Source: Pascua guehoae
Lineage: Eukaryota > Basidiomycota > Tremellomycetes > Trichosporonales > Trichosporonaceae
DNA length: 64,000 bases
Direction: 5' to 3'
Assembly (NCBI GenBank): GCA_001600415.1
Contig: BCJX01000009.1
Coordinates: 1,117,925 to 1,181,924 of the forward strand
Below are positions 44,886-56,844 of the stretch, piece after piece. The notes under the pieces are model-generated. The model had not been told where the DNA came from, made no database searches, and saw nothing but the letters and a program-made list of their open reading frames with translations. A program made the translations under genes and the position numbers. How positions within the stretch are numbered: the first letter of the stretch is position 1; the number at the start of each line of letters is the position of its first letter.

Positions 44886-46066
44886 TTAGCGGGTGGTGTA
44901 GCCGCCGTTCGCTGGCCGTCAGCACTGTCCCACTCACAACAACCGCCACCTCCACCCCCAATATCAACATTCTCTATCCACTTACAGAAGAGGACCTGAC
45001 CCGTGATCCACTTGTCGGTGCACAGGTAGTTGACCAGGGGGGCAATGTCGTTGATGTCGGTGAGACGGCCGTTGAGTGCCTGCGACTTGTGGAACGCGAC
45101 GGCGTCGTCGCCCTCCTGTGGGTAGAAGAACGGCGTGTCTGCTATTAGAATACATTTCACGTCGCGTGCGTGATACGACTCACCCATGGGACCCGGGGCG
45201 ATGGCGTTGACGCGGATACCGCGGGGCATCAGCCTGTGTGTGTTAGTTGGTGTTCTTCACCAAGTTCTTGGATGCCGAAAGGATCCAGACCTGCCTCGAG
45301 CCAAAGAATGCAAAACAACACGCCCCCGACTTACTCCTTTGCAGCCGCCTTGGTGAACCACTCGACGGGCGCCTTGGAGCCCTGGTACGTCGAGTAGAAG
45401 CCGGTGAACGCACCGAGGAGCGAGGTGACGATCGAGATGATGGCGCCGCCGTCGTTGAGGTTCTTGGCGGCCTCCTGGATGAAGAAGAAGTTTGCCTTCG
45501 AGTTGACGTCAAACATTTCGTCGTACTCGGCCTCGCTAATCTCGACGAGCGGCTTCTTGAGGACCTTGCCGACCGTGTTGATTGCAATGTCAAACTTGGA
45601 CGCGCCGAGACCAGCGAGGGCGTCCTTGAACAGCCTGGAGTTAGAGTTATGCTCCCTCGCCAGTCGCATCGCTCTGGCATCCGTCCACAAGTGTCATGAC
45701 TGTCATGATGCCAGACACACGCGTAGGTCGCGACTGCACTCACTTGGTAACGGCACCGGCCGTGTTGAGGTTGGCCTGGAGCGCGACGGCCTTGACGCCG
45801 AGGTCCTTGAGCTTCTTGAGCGTCTTCTCAGACTCTGCCTTGGAGCCCGCCGAGTTGTAGTGGATGGCAACGTTGACCCCCTGCTTGGCGAGCGTCTCGG
45901 CGATGAGTGCACCGAGGTTCTGGTGGTCAGGGGAGGTTCCTAACAGTCGCAAGAAGGGACGCAGTAACGCAGGCTGATGTGTGGGGGGGTTCACCACTAC
46001 ATAACAGAGTTCACTCACCTTACCACCACCGGTAACGATAGCGTTCTTGCCCTTGAGGTCAGACAT
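44886..46066 (-). CDS. Short-chain dehydrogenase/reductase
   Basis: NAD(P)-dependent oxidoreductase, 250 residues. Minus-strand exons 46066-46019, 45919-45744, 45634-45335, 45233-45184, 45138-44986 and 44911-44886, all in phase. Rossmann motif TGGGKNLG (residues 12-19, interrupted by intron 1); IHYNSAGSKAE suggests NADP(H) preference. Next come INTVGK, IISIVTSLLG with the catalytic Ser, and YQGSK (Tyr158, Lys162). The end is RVNAIAPGPMDTPFFY, then ITGQVLFSNGGYTTR. It differs from the dehydrogenase at 14.3 kb, and its substrate is unknown. The usual N of the NNAG motif is INTVG here. Confidence 0.9.
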
Positions 46067-47162
46067 GGTTGGTTGTTGGACGAGGATGGACCCGAGTTGA
46101 ACGAGGTTGTACGGGAATGAACGTGCACTTGGTGTTAAGAGTGTTGTGGGGGAAGCTTGGCATGTGTTGCGCTGGGTCGCCCCCTTTTAACGAGGCTGGG
46201 CGAGGCTGGGCATGGTGGACATGCCGTCACTTTTGCTCATTGATTGATGCACAATTGAGCGACAGCAGTGGCAGGCACCTCCACCTCCACCTCGGACACC
46301 GAGCATTCCAGTAGATCGAATGCACTTTCCCTCCACAACTCCGAGGCTAATTTACCTCCGCCGCAGTGAGGCTTGATCCTCCACCATGTGCGTCCCCTCC
46401 ACCACACGAGCCTGGACCCAGCTGTGCAGCTGTACCTGTGCCACCATCTCAGGTCTGTCTCCCCCCACGGGACGGCGGCATGGGCCGCTCTGGATGCTTG
46501 TGATCGACCGAGGTACATACCATGAAATTCATCATTCGCGTCACCAAGACGTCATACCTGTTGTAGTGATTCGTTCGCTCGACCACGTGGCTCGGTCGGT
46601 CGGGTGCTCGGTCGGTTGGTCAGACCCTCACTGAACCTCAATCTACTTTTCACTTTGTACCTCCCTTTATGCAAACTCGTTCGCCTCGCTTCTACAACAA
46701 TACCCACTTTCTCTGGGACGTTTGGGTGAAACCGCATTCTGCAAAATGGGAGGGACGGCGTCCGCCTTACGTCTCCAGAGAACCTCCAGGCCCTAATCGA
46801 GCCTCATCGTCGTCGCAGGCTACCCCTTCGACCAGCCCGTCGTCCAGAACATCCCATTCGTCGTCATGTCGTAGGAAGAGGCAGTCGCAGCCATTGTTGA
46901 CTTCAACGCCGGCAAGAATTGCTTCGAGGGCGCCGCAAACCGGGAGTCCAAGATTATCGCGCCCATGTGAGAGCCGAAAGAATTTGCAAACACCGTAGAA
47001 CAGTTTCAATCGAAGATGGCAAGAGATGCATGTGGCAGTTCACAACTTCTCGAGTATTAACTGCGTGCAGTCAACTCTACTATACAAACGCAGGGTACAC
47101 CTGCACGGGGATTGTACTATTAATTCCTCGTAACACAAAAAAAAAGACAGAACACATGCCGC
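46067..47162. other. Intergenic with a possible gene relic
   Basis: 1.1 kb. A plus-strand stretch (46760-46972) looks like decayed coding sequence (separate entry). A duplicated CGAGGCTGGG lies at 46192-46211, upstream of the dehydrogenase start. Nothing else was seen. Confidence 0.45.
46760..46972 (+). pseudogene. Possible decayed coding fragment
   Basis: One frame reads IVVAGYPFDQPVVQNIPFVV, Met-Ser, an in-frame TAG at 46876-46878, then EEAVAAIVDFNAGKNCFEG and AANRESKIIAPM before TGA. The composition looks like real protein interrupted by one stop. Upstream, a second frame offers ENLQALIE. No family could be named, and the piece could also be chance. Confidence 0.3.
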
Positions 47163-49865
47163 TTAGAAGATAAAGTCACGGATGCGGCCAAGGATGTTAC
47201 GCGCAGGCTCAGGCTGTTCCTCGTCGATGTCCTTCTTGAGGCGACCACCAGTGGTAACTGAGGGTCAGCTGGTTTTCACTAACCGGCGCAGAAGGCATAG
47301 ACTCACCATCCATCTTGTCGTAAGGGACGAGACTAGTGCGGCCGTAAATCTTGTATCCAACGTAGAGAATAGGGATAAGAACAGCGGGAAGGTAGTCTAG
47401 ATACGTGAGCAGATGCCCCGTACGGGCCACGACAATGACTCACTGGTAATGAAGACGTCAGTCTTGAAGTGCTTGGTGTCGCGGAAGACACTCCAGGCGC
47501 TGAAGAATACAATGACTGGCCAAGTCAGTTTGGAAAGCGACGTGGCGGTATCGGTCGCAGAGTACTCACAGGGGATGATGAAGAGACCGACGTAGGCACC
47601 AGCACGGGCGAAAGACGAGCGGAAAGGAAGATCATCACGCGAGACGCCCTGGGCCTCGAGGCCCTTGCGGAAGCGGAGGTACGACCAGCAGATGCACATG
47701 TAGAGCATGAGGCCGAGGACGGAAATGAGGTTGACAAACCAGTTGAAGACCTTGTTGGCGTTGTTGTTGACAGTCATAAAGGCGAGAAGGCCAGAGCAGG
47801 CAGCAAGGATCGAGGCAGCCTGAGGGGCACCGCGCTTGTTGGTCGTGAGGAAGACCTTGGGGAGCCAGCCGTGCTTGGCAAGAGTGTAGAAGGAACGGCC
47901 AGCGATGTAGATATCGGCATTGGCAGCAGACCAGGCCGAGGAGACCAAACAGCCGTCTAGGGAGAGTGTTAGTGTGGATACAGATCTGGTTTTTACCAGT
48001 CAAACGAGCTCACTAATGATGTGAGGGAGAGCCTTGATACCAGCCTCCTGGATGGCAATGACGAAGGGCGAAGCCGAGGCGTCGGAAGCAGTGCCAAGCT
48101 GGGGGTGGGTCGAAGGGATGTTGAGGCCGATGATGAAAGTACCCTGTTTGTTAGCGGAGAACGCAACTGTCGCTTTTGGAGGACCAAAATCCACGTACAA
48201 GAATGTAGAAAAGACAAATGCGGAGGTAGACCTGCTTGAGCGACCGAGGGATGGCGCGAGTGGGGTTCTTGGACTCGGCAGCGGCGACGGCAACAACCTC
48301 GGAACCAAAGTACCTAGTATTGTCAGCTTTGTGGCGCGAGCAGAGGAATAAATAAAAAACATACGAGAAGGCAGCCTGGGTGAAGACGGCCCACTACAGT
48401 TTGTCAGCACACGACAACACTTAGTTTATCTTGCGGAAACTTACGAAGCCAAGGAAGTTACCCTTTGCACCGGAGATGCCGAGGTAGTTTACGCCAAAGG
48501 GTCCAGGGTTCTTCCAGTAACGGAAGCCAATGTACTCGCCCTTGGGACCAGCACCGCAGTTGATGCAGATACCGCAGACTGATCATTTGTTAGCACCGTA
48601 GCATACGTGCAGGCGATGAACACACTGATGAGGCCCATGATGGTAAGAATCTTGATCGAGGACTGTCGAGTTTGTTAGCAACAGTTTTATCATTTTATTT
48701 ATTTCCATTTCCTTCTACTCACGAAGATGAACTCAGACTCGCCGTAAACGCTGGCGGGGAAGAGGTTGATGATCAAGATACAGACAAGAGCGACTGGAAG
48801 AGTCAGCGTTGTCATTGTTGAATACGTAGGCGAACTCACTGGCAATCCAAACGCCGTTGTTAAGCCTCTCGGGCGAGACCCAGTAGTTGAAGAGGACAGC
48901 GACGGCAGACAGCCTGTTCCGAGTCAGCACGAGTTTCAGGGGCTTGAGGGGCGCCGAAAAAGGAGAATAGCAATATTGAAAATGGGCCTGTCGTCACACA
49001 ACTGCAATGCCACCATACCACTTCCACCCCACCTCTTCCACAACACGCTTCCAGCACACTCACTCAGCAGGACAGACGAGACACCACTGCAGAGCGTAGC
49101 CCCAGGTTACCGCGAAGCCAAGGGCCTTGTCCACGAAGCGGCCCGCATACATCATGTGTCCACCGGGGAGAGGCATGTAGGCGGCCATTTCACCAAGACC
49201 TTGCATGATGCTGTGTTGTCAGCGCCAATTTCCACCAGGAGGAACTGACCCGATGAGGATAAAGCCGTAGATACTGTAACCCAACCAAAGACCAAGAGGA
49301 CCAGCGTTGACGAGCGCATTACCCGTACCGAGGAAAAGACCTGTGCCGATGATACCGCCAATGGAAAGAAGCTGTGCGGGTTAGATGGGAGTGTTGAAAC
49401 AATGACGGGGTGTGGCGGATGAGTTGCTGGCGGAAAGCGGCACACTGGACATTTCAAATCTCCATGATAGCCTTCCCTCTGCAGTGGCCTGCAGAAAGGT
49501 TGTAACTGCCTCTGGGGTGGCCTCAGGCATGCATGACCAGAATCCTCGGGGATCTTTGGCTTTGCGATATGGTAAAAGTCGTATGGTACGGGTGTGGCAC
49601 AAGGCAGTGGCCGTGCGAAAAGTTGAGACGGCCACTGTAGTCGTTACAGCAAACGGCGTTGGTGCTATTTGTCCACCAGAGCACCGATGCTCACACAGAT
49701 CGCAGTCTTACTCACCGACACATGACGAGGCTTGAGGCCACGCTTGAGTTTGGTGTCCTCTTCGTAGAGCGAGTTGACCTTGCCCGTGTCTGCTGGGGTG
49801 ACTTGTGCGTCATACCCGGCTTCTGCGACCTTCTCGGAGTCGGAATAGTGTTTGTCCTCGGCCAT
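47163..49865 (-). CDS. Amino-acid permease (yeast AAP/Gap1 family)
   Basis: Plasma-membrane proton/amino-acid symporter of the APC superfamily with 12 predicted membrane segments. Fourteen exons on the minus strand: 49865-49716, 49371-49250, 49210-49064, 48913-48840, 48793-48723, 48662-48626, 48578-48445, 48393-48365, 48313-48199, 48143-48014, 47956-47570, 47515-47444, 47396-47307 and 47257-47163; 550 residues, every junction in phase. Seen: LKPRHVSLLSIGGIIGTGLF in TM1, GEMAAYMPLPGGHM, FAVTWGYALQWCLVCPAE, SYFGSEVVAVAAAESKNPTR, and NADIYIAGRSFYTLAKHGW. The cytosolic N-tail (MAEDKHYSDSEK) has potential ubiquitin-acceptor lysines. The C-terminus is LGRIRDFIF. Exons of 29 and 37 nt are very small. 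Substrate range is unknown. Confidence 0.93.
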
Positions 49866-52480
49866 GGTAGCTGTATTAGTTGATCTAGAGGTGGAAAGAG
49901 AGCGAGGATGGAAGGAGGGGCAGTTATATGCCGTTGGTGGCGGAGAGGGACAAACTGAGGATATCCCCAAGGGCCCAGGATTTCTTATAGTGGTGGGCAA
50001 CACTCGATCAGCATGGCGGCGGCGAGCACGGGGAATCGCGTGAGATCTCTACCGATGAGCTGCAGATACGAGCAAAGCCGGTGGGAAATGGAGAGGATGG
50101 GGCAAAAGGGGGGGNGGGGGGGAGGTCCAAGGGGTGCGCTCGGGCCACCTCGGACTGACCGACAATGTCTTGCATGCCTTGGCTTGCTGCCAATTCTGGT
50201 TTTCTGTATCCCCTTCTGGTGTCTTGGGTCTTGGAAGATGCCCGGTTCCTCGTCTGTCTCGGTACCGGTACCCGTGCACATTGTCCCATTTGCGGCGGTA
50301 TCATCCACTGGTGTCCGAGCGTCGGCGATTGCCCGTGCCTGCTTGCTTGGCCAATCTATACTGGTCCAGTCAAGCCGGTCGTGGTCTCACATTGCCTCCC
50401 TCACAGCGCTTGTCAATGTGACCGATAGACCAATGACCCACTGCCGTTCACGATAGCCACACGCTGAACGGGGGATTGAGAGATATGTCCCTGCTCGCCA
50501 GTGGCAAGGCGTCAAGCCAGTATGGTGAGATAACCCAAGGCACCGCCACACGTGCGCATGATGTTGTTGGGCTCCGCGCGACGCGGGTCGAAGAGCGAGG
50601 AACAAAGCCAAGCATATCTATTTGGATGGGCAGCTATTTTCATACACCACATGTCCGACGCCTCTTCTTCCAAGCGAGGCAAGCCACATGCCCGCCACCT
50701 GGCAACTGCAGCAGTGGCTTCTCAACGATCGCGCACGACTCTCAAAAGGTCATCTAGCATTCCTCTGTCGCGACCGGCCCGCCTATCTCCGCCCGGCCAG
50801 CCAATAGACGCCAACAAATTGTTGTACTGCACAGCAACTCAACCTCCGGCGGGGCCGCCAGTCAAAGCCGTCGGCGATGGGTAATTGTTCCCCAGACACG
50901 ACAAGCTAAACTGGGCACTGTACACACCCCCACACCGGTTGGTGTTACGCACAGATCACTGGATAGTAAACCACCACATGGTACGAGCAACAACAACAGA
51001 GGACATTTCAGTGGTGGGCTGGCTGCCGGTTCCACTCCTCCTGCAATTCCGGAACGCCATGGAGCCTGATTCACCATAAATCCCTGAACAAACGCTCTCT
51101 ATTTCCCCGTGGAGGCCCCGTGGCTTCACGTTCCCACCAGCTCGTACACGGATCGCTAGGTGAAGAACGAATAGATTTGCGTCGTCTGCACAGCATTCAG
51201 TAGTTTCATGCACAAATCGTCCGCCCCGGCACCTCAAGTGGTGGATATTCCTCAGCGACATTGGGGCCGAGCACTGCCGACAGCAGCTTCTGAAGAGATG
51301 CGCACAACCAACATCGCACAGGCGGCATTCTGCCTGACCCGAATGTTCGGCTAAGGCGCTAAACAAAAGGGGGACGTTTGTACGGCAGCACATCAGCACC
51401 TCGAGCGGAGGGACAGTACGGTAATCAAGAGGGACCGTCGCCACCAGTAGGTTCCTCTACGGTCCAGCAGAGTCGGCCGCCGTCGGGTGCCCCTTGCCCA
51501 CTTGCAGACATGGTGCTCTTCCATGGGTCGTCCACTTGCTCTTCTTGGACGCAATGTAACCCTGCTCCTCTCGCTGGTTCACAGCACAGTCAAGCATAAA
51601 AATACAGCCTGAGAATAGGCCGAGCACGGGCGACAGTAGCTCCTCGTCGGTGCGGCCAGGCACTTGCCCATTTTTATTAGCTTCGCGTCGCTTATTCTGC
51701 AAGTGCCTGGACCGTGGATGCCTGCAAGGATACCAGCAGTCGGGCTTACATATGGCCCGCCACCATTCCAGTCCGAGCAAGATGCCGCAGCGACGCGTAG
51801 GCATTGACCAGACACCGCTAGGACCGCCGATCACGCCACAAAACGCGCCACACTGGCGAAATGTGCCGATATTGTCCGCCTATACAGTCAAGCACGCCGG
51901 TGCTCTTAACCATCGCCATTCTCGCTAATGATTTGTAGACTCTTCAGGACTGTTCTGTTCTGTACGCTCGCAATTCTGTTCATCTGTTTCGTGTTGAGGC
52001 GGAGAAGAGGAGGGGCGGGAACATTGCATGCAGCCCCAGCTGGCATGTCGTGCCCAACGATTTGATGCCAGGGACCAGACCCTCGTGGTAGGGTGTTCAT
52101 CGTGGTGAGCGCCCGTTTCAGATTGCCGTGTTGAGATTTAGATATAATACTCTCCACCCATTGGCACCCCCCATCGCGTCGCCAAGCTGACAGCTGCCAG
52201 CGCTAACAGAATCCAAGCCTATGGTAGGCGATGAACACGGTGTCATGATTTGCTTATCTACAGCACGTGATGATAAGAATATTCGAGCACGTTGGTCGAT
52301 AAGCCGCCGATGAAGCTTGGCATATACTGCGGCGAGCCCATAACAGACGGGGGGAGGATGGAAATGCGCACCCGTACGCGGACCCCAACGGCGGTCCGCC
52401 GCAACTCTCTGGCGCCCTCCGACCGCCCCATTACCCATACTTATCATGACCCCGATATGCGTGACACTGACAATGATTCA
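49866..52480. other. Intergenic, no gene seen
   Basis: 2.6 kb between the permease start and the acetyltransferase stop. It holds the permease promoter and an unresolved base in a G run at 50115. Open frames on both strands up to about 160 codons lack motifs or splice logic. Confidence 0.5.
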
Positions 52481-53492
52481 CTATGCGGCATCTTCGGGGC
52501 TCGTGAGGTAGCGGTCCACCCAGCTCTTGCCATTCGGAAGAGGGTACGTTTTGGTTGCGCGGACGACAAATCCGTGCTTGCCGTAAAATCGGATCTGGCC
52601 CGTTAGTACAACGTGTCAAGACAATGTGCAAAGGAGAGCGGATATCCCCTGTACCCCACATAACTTCCTCACATTGGACTCCGTTTGCGTACTCAAACTC
52701 ATCGGTGTCCCGTTCGCCCGCGCCTTGTGAAACTCGAGGAGTCGGCCGCCAATGCCCTGTCCCTGGTACTCGGGCGCGACAGCCAGGTTGGCGAGGAACC
52801 AGTATCGCCGTTCGGAATCGGGTGCTACCGAGTTCATCATGACGGACATGCCCTCGATAACCTGTTGCCGCATGAGTATGGCCACCAGCCAACATTATCA
52901 TCTGGGAATGACGGGAGGCGGCCAATATTAGACGTCAACCGGTCAATATTGGTCGCCCAAACCATCGGACACATGAAAGAGAACGACGAGCTACTACCCA
53001 CCTCGGTCAAGATCTTACGACGTTCTGGCGTCGCGAGATCTAAGACTGGACCGAATACAACATCCACTTGTGAGCTTGGGTTAGCTATCCGTTGTCGCCC
53101 ACACCCGAGGTTGCTCGTACTCATCATACTGAACTCACTCTTCGACAAATTGCTTGCCCGGAGCAGCCCAGACCGCTACGCCGGCAATCGTCCCCTCCCT
53201 CTCCGCGACCCAGGTCTCGTGTTCGCGGAGCCCGACATCTGCCATGGTTTCGAAAAGAGTCTCGTTGAGGTTGACATTGTCTGTCCAGAGGTCCACGTGC
53301 GGCTGGTCTAGACTCGTCAGCTTGAGACAACCTAACGCGATACCAGCCGACACTTACATCCCAGGAAAGCGTCAAAGAGAACTCTCTTCACGCGTTCGCG
53401 CTCGGCGTCTGCGCCTCAGTATGTTGCGCTTTGGAAGATCTGCACGCACCTGTCACCGTGTCGTCGGTCAAGCGGCGGATAGCAACTGTCAT
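52481..53492 (-). CDS. GNAT-family N-acetyltransferase
   Basis: Acetyl-CoA-dependent acetyltransferase, 212 residues. Minus-strand exons 53492-53450, 53408-53358, 53307-53139, 53074-53002, 52861-52673 and 52594-52481, all in phase. Starts MTVAIRRLTDDTVTDAERER. Seen: ETWVAEREGTIAGVAVWAAP; RRYWFLANLAVAPEYQGQGI, where the QGQGIG acetyl-CoA pyrophosphate loop is motif A; and LSTQTESNIRFYGKHGFVV (motif B, IxFYxKxGF), then SWVDRYLTSPEDAA. Intron 3 ends CTAACCCAAG and intron 5 uses a GTGAGG donor. The substrate is unknown; similar fungal proteins are annotated only as GNAT. Confidence 0.88.
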
Positions 53493-54570
53493 GGTGGATG
53501 GTTTGATTTTGAAATGGCACCGACGCGTTGTTATGACCTCATGGAGGCTTCAGGTCAACCCACGCGGTGGCGGCCGGAACCGAAAGGCGCCGTCCACCTC
53601 GACTCGATCCAATGGGTCTACACTGCTGCAGATACAACGTGGTCATCGTGTGTGTCGTCGACACCGAACCTACAGTGGACGCAGCGTCTGACGGGCAGAC
53701 ACGTTGCTGTTCGTGCAATGTTCACCGACGCGTCAGAGACAGAGTGCGGAGATGACCGATGAGAGCGGCACGTATGTATGGTTGGTACTGTACCTTATCT
53801 TGTTGGTGTTGGTGCTGTCAGTGGCAAGGGCCATCGCCATGGACGCCATACTCGAGGCGTGTATTATGGCTGACGTTCTCTGGCGCCCTATTATGAGACG
53901 GTCCTAACAGCTTGGTCGTCCATCCCTCACCGCACAGAAACGGAGCCGCAAGTTCTCGTCGACTCGAACGGGCGAACATGTGACTGCCATGACGCACGCG
54001 CGTCCCTCCAATGCGTTGGGCCGCGGAATGCGGACACACCTTGCCGCAAGCTCGTGACTAGAAAAAGGGATCCGAAGACTCAAGTCTTCTCTCAAAGCAT
54101 CTTGCCGTGCCAAGAACTTGGACGAACATGCTGCATAGATCTGTACACTGAATTGAACGGGTACCTCAGGCAAGTGCGCACGCTCGAAAGCCCCTTCACT
54201 GCAATCCCAACAGGCTGGTACATCACGTCATTCGCCCCTTTGCCGCGGTTTATGGTTGGCCGCGGTACCCGTGATATCGATAAAGATCTCGGGCATTTGC
54301 TCGCCATGCCTAGGCCTCCAGGTACACATGCCGCAACAATCGACATGGGCCACAATCAACAACAGAGTGGCCTTTCAGAAACGGTGGAAGGCCGGTGATT
54401 GGGTCATACAGTACCTTTCTTGGGGGTGTACTTCGCTACCCGCTGCGCAAGTCAGCTGATTGCCTGGGCCGTACACTGGCTGGGTTGCTTAGCGCAGCGG
54501 CTTTGCAAACGATCGAGCAACGGTCTTCAATGACGCATATACATAACAGCTTGCCTCCAGTCCATCGTTG
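53493..54570. other. Intergenic between divergent genes
   Basis: 1.1 kb between the GNAT gene (-) and the Asp/Pro/Thr-rich orphan (+). No recognisable feature. Confidence 0.5.
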
Positions 54571-55365
54571 ATGCTTCTTGGCCAACCAGTCGACGGGCCG
54601 CCCTCCCAACCACCCCACCTATACGAACAGACAGGCGCTACCATGGCGGCATACTGTGTGCCCACTGAACCACCCAAGCCCTTTACCGCCGAGGCAGGCG
54701 GACTCACTGGGTCTGTCGTCGTTGGCCCCGACGGTGTTCCCGTTCGCGAAGATGACACGGGCGACACGGGCGACAACACAGACTCGGGCAAGGAAGTCCC
54801 TGGCCCAATCTTCGTCGGGGCCGAGCCTGAGCTCCCCGTTAACCATGACGGGGGGCCCGCCTCGGGCTCTCACTCTGGTAGCCCAGACGACTCCAACGGG
54901 GACAATGGAGCCGGCCCCAACATGATCAACACCAACCCCACCGTCGATCCTACAGTGAACCCCGCTCAGCCCACCGATGACCCTGACTCGACCATCAACA
55001 CAGGGGATGGTGGTACCATAGACCCCATTGAAGTAGACCCCAACATCGATGGTGGGACCATCGACAATTCCACAATCGTCCCCATCGACACGGTCGATCC
55101 CACCATTACTGTTGACCCCGATACCACCGACGAGGGCGGTATCGCAGGCACCGCAGGCGAGGGCACAATCGACCCCACCAACCCCGTGACCGAATCGTTC
55201 GACCTCGAGGACGTAATCACGCCCAGCGGCGGAGACAAGCCCGCAGAGCCTCCCGAGAGCCCAGAGCCGGCACCACAGCCTACGCCAGCACCAGAGCCGG
55301 CACCCGAGCCCAACCAGGGGCCGGACTGGACACCTGAGATCCCCATGGGGCCGTTTGTCGACTAG
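54571..55365 (+). CDS. Asp/Thr/Pro/Gly-rich disordered orphan protein
   Basis: 264 residues from the first ATG at 54571, or 240 from an ATG in better context at 54643 (TACCATGG). The body is acidic and repetitive. The motif (T/N)(I/V)DP(T/I/N) recurs many times (NPTVDPTVNPAQ, GTIDPIEVDPNID, DTVDPTITVDPD, GTIDPTNPV). A Pro/Glu/Ala repeat tail follows (PESPEPAPQPTPAPEPAPEP). No signal peptide, membrane segment or cysteine pattern was seen; there is one Cys near the start. No family recognised. A single exon with biased codons supports a gene, but low-complexity sequence can mimic coding. Confidence 0.55.
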   Translation: MLLGQPVDGPPSQPPHLYEQTGATMAAYCVPTEPPKPFTAEAGGLTGSVVVGPDGVPVREDDTGDTGDNTDSGKEVPGPIFVGAEPELPVNHDGGPASGSHSGSPDDSNGDNGAGPNMINTNPTVDPTVNPAQPTDDPDSTINTGDGGTIDPIEVDPNIDGGTIDNSTIVPIDTVDPTITVDPDTTDEGGIAGTAGEGTIDPTNPVTESFDLEDVITPSGGDKPAEPPESPEPAPQPTPAPEPAPEPNQGPDWTPEIPMGPFVD

Positions 55366-55753
55366 GTGACCCCCGGAAGCAGGGCGAGTACGAGGGGAAC
55401 GTGGCAGGGGTGGAGGCGTTGGGTAGGGGAAGACGTAAGGGCGCCAGGATAACGGGTTGGTAGAGGGATGAACTTGAACTGGTTATCTGTTTCGCAGAAC
55501 AAGAGGGAAGGCGCCCCTCGTCGTCGTCGCACTGATTCAACTCACATTGTGACATCCCCGACTGTAGTATACCTCTTCCTAGTGTCCTCCATGTCCTCCC
55601 AGCACGATAAACATACAACACATGGCCAACCGCACAGGCGTTGCCAATCCGTGTACCGAAAACGCTTGCGTGGAAAGGTCCCGACAACAAGCCCTCCAAC
55701 ACCACACCCCCATTTCTGCCCCTCTTCATCCATCCAACTTCCAAAAACGAAGC
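55366..55753. other. Intergenic, orphan to tRNA-Glu
   Basis: 388 bp, no feature recognised. Confidence 0.5.
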
Positions 55754-55849
55754 TTCTCCGCCAGGGAGTCGAACCCTGCTCTATCGCGATCTTTCTATTG
55801 AAAGGCTCTCTCTTGAGAGGCGATTATACTAACCGATATACTAGCGAAG
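55754..55849 (-). tRNA. tRNA-Glu (anticodon CTC), with 24-nt intron
   Basis: Acceptor arms TCTTCGC/GCGGAGA pair with one G.U. T arm CAGGGTTCGACTCCCTG. The anticodon stem ATCGC/GCGAT encloses CTCTCA, an intron at 55789-55812 and C38. D-arm GTATATCGGTTAGTAT is typical of tRNA-Glu/Asp. Confidence 0.85.
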
Positions 55850-56071
55850 ATGTTGATGTTGTGATGGTGCCTGGGAGGCGGCTGTGGCAGCGCCACAACG
55901 ACGATGGCGAGGGGCGCTGTTCTGTCGATGTGCAGAGCGCTGGACTGCGAGGTCGAAACAGCACCATGACCGGCTGGTGACAAAAAGAGCATCATGGTAC
56001 ATCATCAATACTGACCGTGGTTACTCTGTGCACGGTCCAGACCCCAAAAAAGACTGCTTGAATGAAGCAGC

Positions 56072-56158
56072 TGGACGGGTTAGGAATCGAACCAAAGACC
56101 TCGTCAATTAGACAAGCAACTTGCTAATGACGCGCTCTACCAACTGAGCTACACGCCC
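56072..56158 (-). tRNA. tRNA-Ala (anticodon AGC), with 14-nt intron
   Basis: Box A TAGCTCAGTTGGTAGAG and box B GGTTCGATTCC. The anticodon stem CGTCA/TGACG encloses TTAGCA, a 14-nt intron and T38. The acceptor arms GGGCGTG/CCCGTCC have a T6/C67 mismatch and a G.U, and the T stem has one T-T apposition. The gene may be a weak or decaying copy. It lies 222 bp from tRNA-Glu on the same strand. Confidence 0.78.
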
Positions 56159-56844
56159 TTCTTATCTTGCCACTGGGCCTAGAGAGCTGGTGGCGAGTGG
56201 CTGGGGTGAAACGCTCTGTGAACTGTGAAACAGTTGTTGATCTGCCGAGCCACCCCGTGGCTCTGCTCGGCGCATCTTCTGGTGTAACAGGTCAATGAGC
56301 TTGTATGGATACGGGGCTGAGGTAAATGGAGAAGCCTTTTGTGTGTTGCTATGGGCGTGATGTGATTGATTTGTGCTGTCATTGTCCCACCACCCTAGTG
56401 TTTATGTGAGGGAATTTCTCTTCTACCTGCAAATTCTTTGTCTTTTTTTTTTTTTTGCACGGTTCCGTTTCACCACACACACAGGCTCCATCACACCCAC
56501 AGGCTCCATCCCACACGCAGGCGGGCTTGTTACACCATAGCAACGTTGCCACCGTCCACCCTTCCTTTCTGCACGCGTCTCTCGCTCTCACCATCTCCAT
56601 ATTTAAAGCCTTTCGTCTGTCTCCCTCATTTTACGTTTCGTCCACTTCATTCATCACCGCGCTGTTTTTCGCGTTACCATTCAACGCTGCACCTTCTTCT
56701 TCACTCCCCGCTGGCCCTTCGCTCCTCGTCTACCGCTCTCTCGTCACTCGCTCGCCTCTCGTCGCTCGCCACCTTCTTCTCTCACACTGTCCTCTAATTT
56801 CACGTCTTTCTCCTTTCCACTCTTTCCCATCAATCCGCTCCACC
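56159..56844. other. Promoter region of BTB-like gene 1
   Basis: 685 bp with a T14 run (about 56441-56455) and a strongly pyrimidine-rich last 280 bp before the ATG at 56845. Confidence 0.5.
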
